Of a stretch of DNA of 64,000 nucleotides, positions 8,312 to 18,159 are shown in pieces. Each line of letters starts with the position of its first letter. Positions within the stretch are counted from its first letter, which is position 1. Location of the stretch: NCBI RefSeq assembly GCF_022347545.1, contig NZ_JAKREW010000002.1, forward strand, positions 1 to 64,000, read 5' to 3'. Both the position numbers and the translations under genes were made by a program. Source of the stretch: Terribium retamae. GTDB lineage: Bacteria; Pseudomonadota; Alphaproteobacteria; Rhizobiales; Rhizobiaceae. The notes under the pieces are model-generated. The model was not told the origin of the DNA, did not search any database, and saw nothing but the letters and a program-made list of their open reading frames with translations.

Positions 8312-9214
8312 TCAGGCCCCTTGCTGGACTGTTCTTCGGCGGCTGCCATGCTCGGCCAGCCAGATGCCACCAAAGACCAGCGCCAAGGCGATGGCATGAT
8401 ACAGGTGGAAATCCTCACCCAGGATCAGAATGGACAGCAGGGTGCCAAAAATCGGCACAAGATTGATAAACAGCCCGGCACGGTTGGCGCCGATGAGCTC
8501 AATGCCGCGAATATAGGTGACCTGTGAGATCACCGAGGCCCCGAGCGCCGTGTAAAGCGTGATTGCCCATCCCGGTCCGTCGGGGAAGATAGCAGTGCCA
8601 CTCGCGACCTCCCAAATGAAGAATGGCACTGAAACCAAGAGGGCAGCGATCGACAGGGCCAGCATCAAGCTCTGCCACTGCAAGGTCGGCTTCAGCCGAA
8701 GACCAACCGAATAGCCGCTGTAGAGCACGACGGCGACCAGCATGATCGCGTCGCCGAAATTCAAGTTGAGTTTCAGGAGCTGGGTCGGGTCTCCATGGCT
8801 GGCGGTAAGAATGACGCCGACAATGGTGAGCAAAACACCGAACCCTTGCAGCCAGCCGATCTTGAGGCGGAAGAATAGGAAATTCGCAACGATGATCAAG
8901 ATCGGCATGCTGGCTTGCTCGATCGATACGTTGATCGCCGTCGTATAGTTGAGCGCTGCGTAGAAAATTACATTGAACAACGAAAAGCCGCAGGCGCCGA
9001 GAATGAGAAGAAGGAACAGGTGGCGCCGAACAATCGGCCAGTCTTCCAGCAAGGCACGCCCGCTGATCGGCAGCAGGATCAAGACCGCCATAGCCCAGCG
9101 AAAGAACACCAGTGTCATCGGTGAAACATGGCCAACGGCGAGTTTTCCAGCCACAGCGTTGCCGCCCCATAGCAGCGTGGTCAGAAGAAGCAGGAGATAG
9201 GCTTTGCGGTGCAT
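8312..9214 (-). CDS. EamA/DMT family transporter
   Basis: 300 residues with ten predicted hydrophobic helices in two EamA repeats. The N-terminus begins with the family signature: a first helix followed by LLWGGNAVAGKLA, and the second half repeats it after about residue 150. Members export amino acids or other small metabolites across the inner membrane; the substrate cannot be read from sequence. ATG 9214 is chosen over 9292 because the extra 26 residues are Arg/Gly-rich and unlike the family. It ends at a terminator shared with serA. Confidence 0.88.
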   Translation of the reverse strand: MHRKAYLLLLLTTLLWGGNAVAGKLAVGHVSPMTLVFFRWAMAVLILLPISGRALLEDWPIVRRHLFLLLILGACGFSLFNVIFYAALNYTTAINVSIEQASMPILIIVANFLFFRLKIGWLQGFGVLLTIVGVILTASHGDPTQLLKLNLNFGDAIMLVAVVLYSGYSVGLRLKPTLQWQSLMLALSIAALLVSVPFFIWEVASGTAIFPDGPGWAITLYTALGASVISQVTYIRGIELIGANRAGLFINLVPIFGTLLSILILGEDFHLYHAIALALVFGGIWLAEHGSRRRTVQQGA

Positions 9215-9424
9215 ACGGCAGACTCCGCCGGATCGTCTCTTGGCGCGAAGACACCGACCTATGGTGCCGCGACACCCAAGTAAATGATGCAAAAGGCGAA
9301 AATCTTGTGCCTAGGAATGGCATTAACGGCAAAGAAAGGTCGCGCGACGGAGGGCTTGACGCTATATGGGCCTGTCGTGGCGGGCTTCGGAGCTCGCTTT
9401 TAGTGTCGAACAAGGGATAGTGAC

Positions 9425-10714
9425 ATGGCCAATGTGGTGGTCGTCGGCTCGCAATGGGGCGACGAAGGCAAAGGCAAGATCGTGGACTGGCTAGCCGACC
9501 GCGCCGATGTGGTCGTGCGCTTCCATGGTGGCCACAATGCCGGCCACACTCTGGTGATCGACGGTGTCAGCTACAAGCTCGCATTGCTGCCGTCGGGTCT
9601 CGTGCAGGGCAAGCTCTCGGTCATCGGAAACGGGGTCGTCGTCGACCCTCATCATTTCGTCCAGGAGCTGGAAAAGCTGCGCGGCCAGGGCGTGACGATC
9701 ACGCCGGAGATCCTGCGCATCGCCGACAATGCGCCGCTGATCCTGTCCCTGCATCGCGAACTCGATGCCATCAGGGAAGACGCGAATTCAGGTCTCAAGA
9801 TCGGCACCACCCGCCGCGGCATCGGCCCGGCCTACGAAGACAAGGTCGGCCGCCGCTCGATCCGCCTGGTGGACCTAGCAGAACCCGAAACGCTGATGCT
9901 CAAGATCGAGCGGCTGTTGACCCATCACAATGCGCTGAGGCGCGGCATGGGACTGGACGAGATCGCAGCTGAGACGATCCATGCAGAACTGACTTCCATC
10001 GCCGATCAGATCCTGCCCTTCATGGATCAGGTCTGGCGGGTACTGGACGAAAAGCGCCGCACCGGTGCGCGTATCCTGTTTGAAGGTGCGCAAGGCGCCT
10101 TGCTTGACAATGACCATGGCACCTATCCGTTTGTCACCTCGTCAAACACGGTCGCGGGCCAGGCTGCCGCAGGCTCCGGCCTCGGCCCGACTGCGATCGG
10201 TTATGTCCTGGGTATCACCAAGGCCTACACCACGCGTGTGGGCGAAGGTCCCTTCCCCTGCGAGCTGGATGACGAGATCGGCCGTCATCTGGCCAAGGTC
10301 GGCCGAGAGGTCGGCGTCAACACCGGACGCCCGCGTCGCTGCGGCTGGTTCGATGCCGTACTCGTGCGCCAGACAGTCAAGACTTCCGGCATCACGGGCA
10401 TTGCGCTGACCAAGCTAGACGTCCTCGATGGGCTGAAGGAAATCAAAATCTGCGTCGGATATGAGCTCGACGGCCAGCAGATTGACTATTTGCCTGCCTC
10501 AATGCGGGCACAAGCTGCAGTTAAGCCGATTTATGAAACATTGGAAGGCTGGTCTCAGACGACCGCCGGAGCGAGAAGTTGGGCCGAATTGCCGGCTCAG
10601 GCGGTCAAATATGTGCGTTACATTGAGGAGTTGATCGGTGCCCCCGTGGCGCTTCTCTCCACCAGTCCGGAACGGGACGACACCATACTTGTGACTGATC
10701 CGTTTCAAGATTAA
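9425..10714 (+). CDS. purA: adenylosuccinate synthetase
   Basis: 429 residues, full length. It joins IMP and aspartate using GTP to give adenylosuccinate, the first committed step to AMP. The GTP-binding loop GDEGKGK is at 12-18, and GHNAGHT at 36-42 contains the catalytic histidine H41. The Shine-Dalgarno AAGGGA precedes the ATG. The Pro-rich membrane protein gene follows after 73 bases on the same strand and could be cotranscribed. Confidence 0.98.
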   Translation: MANVVVVGSQWGDEGKGKIVDWLADRADVVVRFHGGHNAGHTLVIDGVSYKLALLPSGLVQGKLSVIGNGVVVDPHHFVQELEKLRGQGVTITPEILRIADNAPLILSLHRELDAIREDANSGLKIGTTRRGIGPAYEDKVGRRSIRLVDLAEPETLMLKIERLLTHHNALRRGMGLDEIAAETIHAELTSIADQILPFMDQVWRVLDEKRRTGARILFEGAQGALLDNDHGTYPFVTSSNTVAGQAAAGSGLGPTAIGYVLGITKAYTTRVGEGPFPCELDDEIGRHLAKVGREVGVNTGRPRRCGWFDAVLVRQTVKTSGITGIALTKLDVLDGLKEIKICVGYELDGQQIDYLPASMRAQAAVKPIYETLEGWSQTTAGARSWAELPAQAVKYVRYIEELIGAPVALLSTSPERDDTILVTDPFQD

Positions 10715-10787
10715 TTGTCAAAAGCCTGGCGGGCACGCTGATTTGTTAAAGCCCGCCCTGGAAGCGAACGACAGGTTCGATTGAAGC

Positions 10788-12545
10788 ATGGCAGATTTCG
10801 TTGCAGTTCTGAAGAAGACTCTCGATGGGCTCGGCGAGACGACGCCGGATGTGCGTGCCAAGGTCTACGACAAGGCGCGCGCCACCATCGAGGCCAAGCT
10901 GGCTGCTATCAATCCACCACCGCCCGCTGCGGTCGCCGATCGCCAGCGCAAGGCGCTCGAAGATGCCATCGTCTCCGTCGAAAAGGACTATAACAAGATC
11001 GCGCAACCGCTCGATCCGCTGGCGGAACTCGAGAACATCTTCTCCTCGATCGATCGCAACCGTACGCAGCAGACCCATGTGCGCCCTGCGACGAAGACCG
11101 AACCTGCAGCACCTGCGCCTCGGCCGCAGCCTGCCGTTCCTCCCCGTGTGGAGGAACGCCCGGTCCAACCGCAGCCGTCCTGGCAAAGGTCGAAAGCGGA
11201 AACGAGCCAGCCGGACCCCAGGCCACAACCTGCAACGACCGCCAAGTCGGATCCGGTTCCGTCCGCTCCAAAACCACCGCCTGCGCCGGTATGGCCGAAA
11301 CCCAAAAGCGACACCGGCCCCACTTTCGATCTCGGTGAGGAAAAGGCATCGCCTTCTGAACGGCCGCTGGCGCAGGCCTTCGAGACCGACAAACGACTGC
11401 CAAACGTCCACGATTCGCTTTTCTCGACGCAGCAGCCCGCTGAAGACGATATTGCGGACGAGCATTTCGACGACATCGACGAGCCGGAAAAGAAGCGCAG
11501 CTTCGGCCCCATCATCGTGGCGCTTCTCGCGCTGGCTGTTCTGGCCGGGGGCGGCTATGGTGTCTGGCTGAACCGGGATACCTTCAAAGATATGCTCGGT
11601 CTCAATCAGACGCAGACCGCTGACACCACGCCCAAGCCTGCAGAGCAGGCAACCCCGGCCCCGACACCGGCGCAATCTCCGGCAGAGACACCCCCCTCGC
11701 CTGCACCAGCGCCAGCTGCCGAAAATGGCGAGCAACAGAAATTCACCCAACGCCTGATGCCCGACGGTAAGGAGACAGACCCTGGCCGTGCGGCCGGCGC
11801 TGCCGGCGTCGGCGAAGGCACATCGATCGTCGCGTTGACCACACCGCCTCCGGCGACACCCCCGGCCCAGACGCAGCCTGCCGACGGACAGCCGGCCGCG
11901 CCGGGAGCGCAGACACCGAATGATCCTGCTGCACCAGGGGGAGCGACAACACCCGCAACGCCCGGGGCCTCCGCCACGCAGCCGGCCATTCCGGTCGGTC
12001 AGAAGGCGATCTACTATGAAGAGCGCACCAGCGCGGCCGAAGGATCAGCGCAACCGGGCAACATCGTCTGGACGGTGGTTCAGGAGTCGCCTGGTGGCGA
12101 CGCTCCGCCGGAACCTGCGATCCGCGCGGAAGTGACGGTGCCCGGCAAGGATGTGCAGTTACGCATGACGATCCGCCGCAATGCCGACCAGACCTTGCCG
12201 GCAAGCCACATCATCGAAATGATCTTTCTGACCCCGCAAGGTTTCGAAGGCGGCGGCATCGACAACGTGCTTCGCATCGCTATGAAGACATCGGAGCAGG
12301 AGGCCGGCAGTCCGCTGATCGGCGTGCCGGCGAAGATAGCCGACGGCTATTTTCTCGTTGCCCTCAACGACACCAAAGCCGACCAGGATGCCAACCTGAC
12401 TTTGCTGCGCAATCAGCAGTGGATCGACATCCCTGTCGTCTACAAATCCGGTCGTCGCGCCCTGATCACGATGGAGAAGGGGCTTCCCGGCGACAAGGTC
12501 TTCGACGAAGCGCTCAAGGCCTGGCAGGGCAAGACGTCCGGCTGA
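10788..12545 (+). CDS. proline-rich single-pass membrane protein, function unknown
   Basis: 585 residues. An alpha-helical N-terminal part (1-75) is followed by a Pro/Ala/Gln-rich stretch to about 190, an acidic segment, and one membrane helix near 244-262 (PIIVALLALAVLAGGGYGVWL). A second Pro/Thr-rich linker follows, then a compact C-terminal domain from about 410 to the end. The topology implies a cytosolic N-terminus and a periplasmic C-terminal domain joined by flexible linkers, as in envelope-spanning or peptidoglycan-linked proteins. I do not recognise the C-terminal family. The long minus-strand open frames opposite are shadows caused by high GC. Confidence 0.75.
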   Translation: MADFVAVLKKTLDGLGETTPDVRAKVYDKARATIEAKLAAINPPPPAAVADRQRKALEDAIVSVEKDYNKIAQPLDPLAELENIFSSIDRNRTQQTHVRPATKTEPAAPAPRPQPAVPPRVEERPVQPQPSWQRSKAETSQPDPRPQPATTAKSDPVPSAPKPPPAPVWPKPKSDTGPTFDLGEEKASPSERPLAQAFETDKRLPNVHDSLFSTQQPAEDDIADEHFDDIDEPEKKRSFGPIIVALLALAVLAGGGYGVWLNRDTFKDMLGLNQTQTADTTPKPAEQATPAPTPAQSPAETPPSPAPAPAAENGEQQKFTQRLMPDGKETDPGRAAGAAGVGEGTSIVALTTPPPATPPAQTQPADGQPAAPGAQTPNDPAAPGGATTPATPGASATQPAIPVGQKAIYYEERTSAAEGSAQPGNIVWTVVQESPGGDAPPEPAIRAEVTVPGKDVQLRMTIRRNADQTLPASHIIEMIFLTPQGFEGGGIDNVLRIAMKTSEQEAGSPLIGVPAKIADGYFLVALNDTKADQDANLTLLRNQQWIDIPVVYKSGRRALITMEKGLPGDKVFDEALKAWQGKTSG

Positions 12546-12560
12546 TCGCTGCCCGCAGTT

Positions 12561-13544
12561 TCAGAAGCGGGCAGACCGATCGAGGTCTGCCCATTCAGCT
12601 TGCGGAACAACAGCTCCGGTACGGGAAACAAAGGACAGTACCCGTGTCGCGTTGGCGTCGACCTCGCATTTGAAGCTGACCCTGTACCAAGCCGATCGCG
12701 TGCGGAAGGTAGCGTCTGCGTCGGCTAGGACATTGCCAGCCTTAAGCCGCCGGTATGGGAGCAATTCGGCGGAGTAACCTTCATCCCGGAGCTTCCGCTG
12801 CAATGCGCTTGCACAAAGTTTGCCGACCCGCTGATCGCGCGGCACCCCCTCCATAGAGGTCGTTGCAAACGGGTCGCCGGTCGCACCTTGCGAAAAAAGG
12901 CGACGGACGCCGGGAAGGCTGGAATATCCTTGCGACGACGAAGCGATTTCCACATCCGCGGCACCCGATCTTCTCGCGCTCTCCCTCGCCGGCTTTGGAG
13001 CTTTTGTGGGTCGGGGCCGCGGCGTTGCGGCTGCCATGGGAAGCTCGATTTCAGCATCGGTCGTCGATGGTTCTTGCTCGTCGGGCTCAAGCGCGCCTGT
13101 ATCCTTTGCTGCAGTTGCAGCCTCCACGGCAGATTGACTCTCGCCGTCCGTCACCGCGGCGGGCTGTTTCGGATCGTCAGTCTTCGCCGGCGCTGGGTTT
13201 TCTTGCGCACTGTCTCCAGCCAGGGATTTTCGAGGGCCTTCGTCTTCGGCGCCGAACCTGGACACCGGCTTCAGCTCCTCGAGGGGCGAAGGCTTTGGCT
13301 GCAAAGCGGCCTTCTGCTCAACTGGTTCTTCGGCCTTCGGCTCGGGCGGCGCCGGAACCGGTTTCGGTTCCGTTCGGTCAGGCGGTGGAACCATGACGAC
13401 ATTGACCGTTCCATCATCCTGCGGCTGCAGGGGAAGGCTTGAAGTCCCGTAGACCAAGAGAGCGATGATCAGCGCATGCAGAATCAGCGACGGGGCCAAT
13501 CCCCAAAGCCAACCCGCATCAAGCTGTCGTGCCTTGTTGTTCAT
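12561..13544 (-). CDS. DUF930 domain protein with TonB-like architecture
   Basis: 327 residues. An N-terminal membrane anchor (about 11-33) is followed by a long Pro/Glu/Lys-rich periplasmic linker to about 210. The C-terminal domain of about 90 residues resembles DUF930: it includes RTRSAWYRVSFKCEVD and a preceding cysteine in GKLCASALQRKL, which may pair with the cysteine in FKCEV. The layout resembles TonB, but the C-terminal domain is not the TonB fold. The start MNNKARQLDAG at 13544 places the membrane helix at the usual distance; the longer form from 13643 adds an unlikely N-terminus. Confidence 0.75.
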   Translation of the reverse strand: MNNKARQLDAGWLWGLAPSLILHALIIALLVYGTSSLPLQPQDDGTVNVVMVPPPDRTEPKPVPAPPEPKAEEPVEQKAALQPKPSPLEELKPVSRFGAEDEGPRKSLAGDSAQENPAPAKTDDPKQPAAVTDGESQSAVEAATAAKDTGALEPDEQEPSTTDAEIELPMAAATPRPRPTKAPKPARESARRSGAADVEIASSSQGYSSLPGVRRLFSQGATGDPFATTSMEGVPRDQRVGKLCASALQRKLRDEGYSAELLPYRRLKAGNVLADADATFRTRSAWYRVSFKCEVDANATRVLSFVSRTGAVVPQAEWADLDRSARF

Positions 13545-13700
13545 CTTAGTGGATGTGGAGCGGAATAACGGCGGCATCAAGTATACGCGCGTCGTCCGGC
13601 CCAAATCACAATGGACTGGTTCGCCACTAAATATCTCAGGCATCTCCCAGCATGCGGCTGCATTGCGTCGACCAAAAGCAAAAGCCGCCTGCTGGTTCTT

Positions 13701-14624
13701 TCAAGAATCCGGCAGGAAGACGGGGCCGACGATGCGGACCGCTTTGTTGGCTGCAGGTTCTTCGGCGAGCGCCATCGGCGCTGGGGGCTCCGCAACAGTT
13801 GCCGATGAGACGATCGAATCCTGTTGAGGCTTCTCGGTCGGCAGCGGAATGATGGCATTGGCCATATTGCCCGGCGTTACCGTTCGCGCCCGCATTTCGT
13901 TGACCCGGCTGTAGTAGTTGCGCAAATCGCAGCTCTTGAAAGTCGAAGCGTCGCGATAGCGGAAGGCGGCCGGCAGATCTTTGTAGGGCTTGCGCTCAGC
14001 CACCGAGATCATCTCTTCCGTTTCCAGGCTGGGATCCGTGAGGGCGTAGACCTCCATGCTCGGATCGTCGCAAATGAATCGGCACTGATCGATCGTCTCT
14101 TTCAGATCGGAATCTCTCGCAAACTGCGATTTTGGCGCGGGAAAGAAATAGCCGTCGGACGGGCGCACGCAGTAAAGCATCGACGTGCCGCCGATCGCCA
14201 TCGAACCCGAAGAGGCCTCGCGAACAGCCTGGGGTTTAGGCTGCGCACGCCGTTCCGGCGCACAGCCGAGCGCAGCATAGCGCGCCCGAAGATTGGACAC
14301 GTCGCGCCCGCCGCTGCTCGCCGACATCTGCCGCATCACGTCATCGCGCATGCGTGCCAGATCGGCGCAGGGATTGAAGAAACCGCTTGTACTTTTGCCT
14401 GAACACTGCCGGCGCCGTTCCAGTGCCTGGATGGCCACGAGCTGTCGCCGTAACTGTGCCTGCTGTGGACTGGCTCCACCGCTGCCGCCGCTTCGGATCT
14501 GGCGTGCCAGCGACGAACATTCATCCGCGAATGCCGTGGAAGCAGTCATTGCGGTGAACGCAAGGACCAGAATAGCCGCAAGCGAACGCACCCGAGCGGT
14601 ACGACGTGAAAGAGGAAAAAACAT
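13701..14624 (-). CDS. DUF2865 family secreted protein
   Basis: 307 residues with a signal peptide (basic start, hydrophobic stretch about 13-28, likely cleavage after ASTAFA). The mature part has cysteines at conserved-looking positions, a helical Arg/Gln-rich segment with two ECSS/PCAD-type cysteine motifs, and a central domain with MLYCVRPSDGYFFPAP followed by CRFICDDPSMEVYAL. This central pattern is what I know as DUF2865, a periplasmic family of Hyphomicrobiales of unknown function. ATG 14624 gives a good signal peptide; the nominal longer start from 14690 does not. Confidence 0.78.
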   Translation of the reverse strand: MFFPLSRRTARVRSLAAILVLAFTAMTASTAFADECSSLARQIRSGGSGGASPQQAQLRRQLVAIQALERRRQCSGKSTSGFFNPCADLARMRDDVMRQMSASSGGRDVSNLRARYAALGCAPERRAQPKPQAVREASSGSMAIGGTSMLYCVRPSDGYFFPAPKSQFARDSDLKETIDQCRFICDDPSMEVYALTDPSLETEEMISVAERKPYKDLPAAFRYRDASTFKSCDLRNYYSRVNEMRARTVTPGNMANAIIPLPTEKPQQDSIVSSATVAEPPAPMALAEEPAANKAVRIVGPVFLPDS

Positions 14625-14890
14625 GCGGTGCCGAGCAGGATGGCCCGGGCCAGTCTCAAGATTACGCATCCCTGCAACGCCTTGATACAACCGGTCTTTT
14701 TCGGTCGGTCTTTTTGCCGATATATCAAGCTATATCAATATTGCTGCTTTATGAAAGAGCTTCATAATATATTGAACAACATGGTTACATGCCGGATCAG
14801 GCTCAGACACCATCCGTTAAGCATGAGCCGTGGCACGATTTTGGAAAGCCGACCGGTTACACGGACAGCGCGGTTTGCAGCGTTCTCGGT

Positions 14891-15202
14891 TTAAATTCCC
14901 GAGCCGTAGAGTTCCTCTTCACTGCCCTCCCATGGGCTTGGCATATCGGCCAAGGCGGAGGCATTCGCGTTGGCGCGCGGCAGCGGCATCCAGCATTTCA
15001 GCTCGGGATCGGCGTATTCGATCATATGGCCTGGATAGGAATCGTTCGCGCGCCAGCCTTCCATGCCGTATTGATCGGCCCGGGCCCAATAGGCGACATC
15101 GACTTCGGCAGGCCCTTGCTCGGACGACCTGACCGTCACCAGGACGCGGCTGCCGTCCTTCGGCGCGCTCGACATGTGACGCCACCCGGTTGGTTCTGCC
15201 AT
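14891..15202 (-). CDS. DUF551-like small protein
   Basis: 103 residues, soluble. The order W-x4-APKDGSRVLVTV, a central DVAYW segment and a terminal CWMPLP is the pattern of DUF551-type domains (short beta-rich proteins often ending in WMPLP), function unknown. ATG 15202 is chosen for GGGAGGAGG seven bases upstream; the upstream in-frame ATG at 15244 lies inside a palindromic repeat. The stretch 14625-14890 beyond its end holds only AT-rich intergenic sequence with short direct repeats. Confidence 0.7.
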   Translation of the reverse strand: MAEPTGWRHMSSAPKDGSRVLVTVRSSEQGPAEVDVAYWARADQYGMEGWRANDSYPGHMIEYADPELKCWMPLPRANANASALADMPSPWEGSEEELYGSGI

Positions 15203-15215
15203 GAAATCCTCCTCC

Positions 15216-15316
15216 CAGAGCATTTTGTAGCCAAGTGGAATCACTTGGCGTTACAATAATGCCGCGAAAAAAGCTTAGAGCGTTTCCGCGTTTCCGTAAA
15301 AAACGGAAACGCTCTA
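15216..15316. repeat. RIME-like mosaic palindromic element
   Basis: Two palindromes in tandem. The first pairs GCATT (15220-15224) with AATGC (15258-15262) and CCAAGTG (15231-15237) with CACTTGG (15242-15248). The second pairs AGAGCGTTTCCG (15277-15288) with CGGAAACGCTCT (15304-15315). The second palindrome reappears in related form at 63176-63212. Two palindromes joined by a short linker is the layout of the rhizobial intergenic mosaic element (RIME). Confidence 0.75.
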
Positions 15317-15423
15317 GGCTCGGCGCATCGATCGACCGCCGCGACAACGGTAGCACGACCCGCCCCGCTGGAATCAATGCCGGATTTGATGATGCCGGCA
15401 CAAGCCACGCCCGAGAGGCACAA

Positions 15424-17238
15424 TCAGCCTTCCAACTCCTCGCGCAACATTTCCAGTTCCAGCCATTCTTCCTCGAGCACCGCGAGGTCCGAGCGCTCCT
15501 TGTCGAGCGCCGCAATCGTCTTCTGGAAGCCGACTGGATCGCGTTCGTAGAAGGCCGGATCGGCGATGTTGTTTTCAAGTCGCGCGATCGACGCCGTCAC
15601 CGCATCGATCTTCTTCGGCAGGTTTTCCAAGGCGAATTTCTGCTTGAAGGAAAGTTTCCTGGCCGGTTCCTTCGATGCTTCGGCACGCGGCTTTTCAGCC
15701 TTCGGCTCGGCCGCTTGACCGTTGCGGGCCTTGCGGTCCTCGAGCTTCGTGCCGCCGCGCTGCGCCAGCATATCGGAATAGCCGCCGGCATATTCGACCC
15801 AACGGCCAGCGCCGTCCGGCGCGATCACGCTGGTCACCGTGCGGTCCAGGAAATCGCGGTCATGGCTGACCAGGATGACCGTACCGGCGAAACCCGCCAC
15901 CAGTTCCTGCAGAAGCTCCAGCGTCTCCATGTCGAGGTCGTTGGTCGGCTCGTCCAGGACCAGAAGGTTGGCTGGCCGCGCCAGGACACGGGCAAGCAGC
16001 AGTCGCGCCCGCTCGCCGCCGGAAAGCTCCCGGACCGGCGTGCGTGCCTGTTCCGGCTTGAACAGAAAATCCTTCATGTAGGATACGACATGGCGCTGCT
16101 CGCCATTGATGACGAGATTCTCGCCGCGCCCGTCGGTGAGATAGTGGGCCAGCGTCTCCTCGGGGCTCGCGGCCTCGCGCTTCTGGTCGAGTGTTGCGAT
16201 CTCCAGATTGACGCCCAGTCGAACCGAACCTGCATCGGGCGCTAGTTCTCCCGTCAGCATCTTGAGCAGCGTCGTCTTGCCGGCACCGTTGGGCCCGACC
16301 AAACCAACCCGATCGCCACGCTGGATGCGGGTTGAAAACCCTTTCACCACGGTGAGCTCGCCGAAGCTCTTGTCGATATTCTTGGCTTCGATGACCAGCT
16401 TGCCGGACTCCGCGGCATCGCTCGCGACCAGCGTTGCCGTACCTTCGGCGCCGCGATGACTGCGAAAGCGCTGGCGCATGGACTGCAACTCGCCGAGCCG
16501 GCGCATATTGCGCTTGCGCCGCGCGGTCACACCATAGCGCAACCAGTGCTCCTCGCGCACGATCTGCCGGCCGAGCTTGTGCTGCTCGCGCTCTTCTTCT
16601 TCCAGCACCTGGTCACGCCATTCCTCGAAATGGGCGAACCCCTTTTCCAGCCGTCGCGTCTGACCACGGTCGAGCCACACGGTGGCGCGCGAAACGCGCT
16701 GCAGAAAGCGGCGATCGTGGGAAATGACGATCAGGGCCGACGATGTGCGTGCCAGTTCCTCTTCCAGCCATTCGATCACGGCAAGGTCGAGATGGTTGGT
16801 CGGTTCGTCGAGCAACAGGATGTCCGGCTCCGGAGCCATCACGCGAGCCAGGGCGGCCCTGCGCGCCTCTCCGCCGGAAAGATCCGACGGCCTCTCCTCG
16901 CCCGTCAGGCCCAGATGGTCCATCAGATAGGTGGCACGATGCGGATCGTCAGCCGGACCAAGTCCTGCTTCGACATAGGCGCGCACGCTGGCGAAGCCAT
17001 CCATGTCGGGAACCTGGGGCAGATACCGCACGGTCGCCGTTGGTTGACGAAACACCTCGCCATCCTGCGGCTCGATCATATCGGCGGCTATCTTGAGCAG
17101 CGTCGACTTGCCCGATCCGTTGCGGCCGACCAATGCAATCTTGTCGCCGGGAGCAGCCACGAGGTCCGCGCCGTCGAGCAGCGGTGTACCGCCGAAGGTC
17201 AGCTTGATACCGGTCAGGTTGAGAAGTGGCGGCGCCAT
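15424..17238 (-). CDS. ABC-F family ATPase, Uup-like
   Basis: 604 residues with two ABC ATPase domains and no membrane segments. Walker A motifs are GRNGSGKST at 38-46 and GPNGAGKTT in the second half; signatures are LSGGEARRAALAR and LSGGERARLLLAR. The linker between domains is long and charged, typical of ABC-F proteins. The C-terminal extension after about 525 (Lys/Glu/Ala-rich, heptad-like) fits the coiled coil of Uup. Family members act at the ribosome or on branched DNA intermediates rather than in transport. ATG 17238 lies two bases from the thiN stop, so the two genes are probably coupled. Confidence 0.9.
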   Translation of the reverse strand: MAPPLLNLTGIKLTFGGTPLLDGADLVAAPGDKIALVGRNGSGKSTLLKIAADMIEPQDGEVFRQPTATVRYLPQVPDMDGFASVRAYVEAGLGPADDPHRATYLMDHLGLTGEERPSDLSGGEARRAALARVMAPEPDILLLDEPTNHLDLAVIEWLEEELARTSSALIVISHDRRFLQRVSRATVWLDRGQTRRLEKGFAHFEEWRDQVLEEEEREQHKLGRQIVREEHWLRYGVTARRKRNMRRLGELQSMRQRFRSHRGAEGTATLVASDAAESGKLVIEAKNIDKSFGELTVVKGFSTRIQRGDRVGLVGPNGAGKTTLLKMLTGELAPDAGSVRLGVNLEIATLDQKREAASPEETLAHYLTDGRGENLVINGEQRHVVSYMKDFLFKPEQARTPVRELSGGERARLLLARVLARPANLLVLDEPTNDLDMETLELLQELVAGFAGTVILVSHDRDFLDRTVTSVIAPDGAGRWVEYAGGYSDMLAQRGGTKLEDRKARNGQAAEPKAEKPRAEASKEPARKLSFKQKFALENLPKKIDAVTASIARLENNIADPAFYERDPVGFQKTIAALDKERSDLAVLEEEWLELEMLREELEG

Positions 17239-17239
17239 G

Positions 17240-17887
17240 TCAGCTTTCAGGTAGTGGGTAAGGATGCGCAAGCAAGAGGGCGCGGCCGGAGCCAAGCGCC
17301 ATTTCGAGCTTGCCCTTTACCGCATTGGAAATGGTGAGCGAGGACCCGAAAGGTACTTCCACCGCCGTTAACGGCCATTTGGCCCCCGTAATGGTGAGTC
17401 CATCGAGGTTTGAGAAGCCAAGCACGGAAAACAGCGTTCCGTCGGCATAGTCGAAGGCGGCGGTTTTTCCTGGCAGCAGCGGGATGCCTTCCTGCGCGCC
17501 GCTGCTCAGAAGCACCTCGATCCCCTGCTCCGCCAACCGTACAGCCAAGGCCAAATGCAGGAAGGCGTGGTCGGCCCGGGCGCCGCCAAAAGCGCCGACC
17601 AGATTCAGCCTCGTCGCGCCGTGCTTGAGTGCGATGGAGACCGCAAGTTCACCGTCCGTAGAATCCTTCTCGGCCGGAAACCGCTGCTTTGGCACGCTTG
17701 CCAGATGCAGCGGCAGGTTGTCCGGTGCGGAATCGAAATCCCCCACCCACAGCTCGGGCAAGAGCTTCAGCACGTCGGCATGACGAATACCGGAATCGGC
17801 GGCGATGACGCGCGTGCCGGCGACCTGCGTTTCGAGCCGCGGCGTATGGATGACCTCGCCGCCGAGCAGAAGGGTGAATGTGCTCAT
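17240..17887 (-). CDS. thiN: thiamine diphosphokinase
   Basis: 215 residues. It transfers pyrophosphate from ATP to thiamine, making the cofactor TPP. Family motifs are visible: ADSG at 30-33, GDFDS at 49-53 and KDSTDGE at 74-80, which carry the acidic metal and substrate ligands. The C-terminal beta-rich part (after about 135) fits the thiamine-binding domain. It is divergent from the TPP-riboswitch-controlled thiBPQ genes, so salvage (uptake plus phosphorylation) is clustered here. The riboswitch is on the opposite strand and does not control thiN. Confidence 0.94.
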   Translation of the reverse strand: MSTFTLLLGGEVIHTPRLETQVAGTRVIAADSGIRHADVLKLLPELWVGDFDSAPDNLPLHLASVPKQRFPAEKDSTDGELAVSIALKHGATRLNLVGAFGGARADHAFLHLALAVRLAEQGIEVLLSSGAQEGIPLLPGKTAAFDYADGTLFSVLGFSNLDGLTITGAKWPLTAVEVPFGSSLTISNAVKGKLEMALGSGRALLLAHPYPLPES

Positions 17888-18011
17888 GGGCGTCGCCCTT
17901 ACCAGCCCGCATGCGGAAACGGAAGGGCACGCGAGTGGCCGCGTAGCGACTCGATGTGACCCGGCAAACTAAGGCTTGCGCGCCATCTCTGCCCGCTCTA
18001 TGTCTCAGGCC

Positions 18012-18112
18012 GCTCTAACGGGGTGCCGGATCGTGGTTTCACGAACCGGCTGAGAGGCTAAAAGCCAACCCGCTGAACCTGATCCGGCTTGTACCGGCGG
18101 AGGGATTAGACG
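18012..18112 (+). promoter_or_regulatory. TPP riboswitch (THI element)
   Basis: All conserved pieces are present in order: ACGGGGTGCC at the 5' helix, GGCTGAGA at about 18048-18055, AACCCGCTGAACCTGATC in the core, then GTACCGGCGGAGGGATTAG at the 3' side. Downstream, GCGCC (18123-18127) can pair with GGCGC (18153-18157), and TCAC (18138-18141) with GTGA (18145-18148). That hairpin would cover AAGGAGG at 18148-18154, so control of thiB is probably by hiding the ribosome-binding site when TPP is bound. Confidence 0.96.
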
Positions 18113-18159
18113 CTTAGCCAAAGCGCCAGTTCCCTTGTCACGAAGTGAAGGAGGCGCCG

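Noticed and set aside
10746..11750. 334-codon minus-strand open frame opposite the Pro-rich protein
   Set aside because: Its Arg/Gly-rich translation is the mirror of Pro/Ala codons; the plus frame has a membrane helix and a compact domain.
12569..12592. Perfect 9-base inverted repeat as a terminator
   Set aside because: GGGCAGACC/GGTCTGCCC lies inside the last codons of the DUF930 gene and has no T run on either side.
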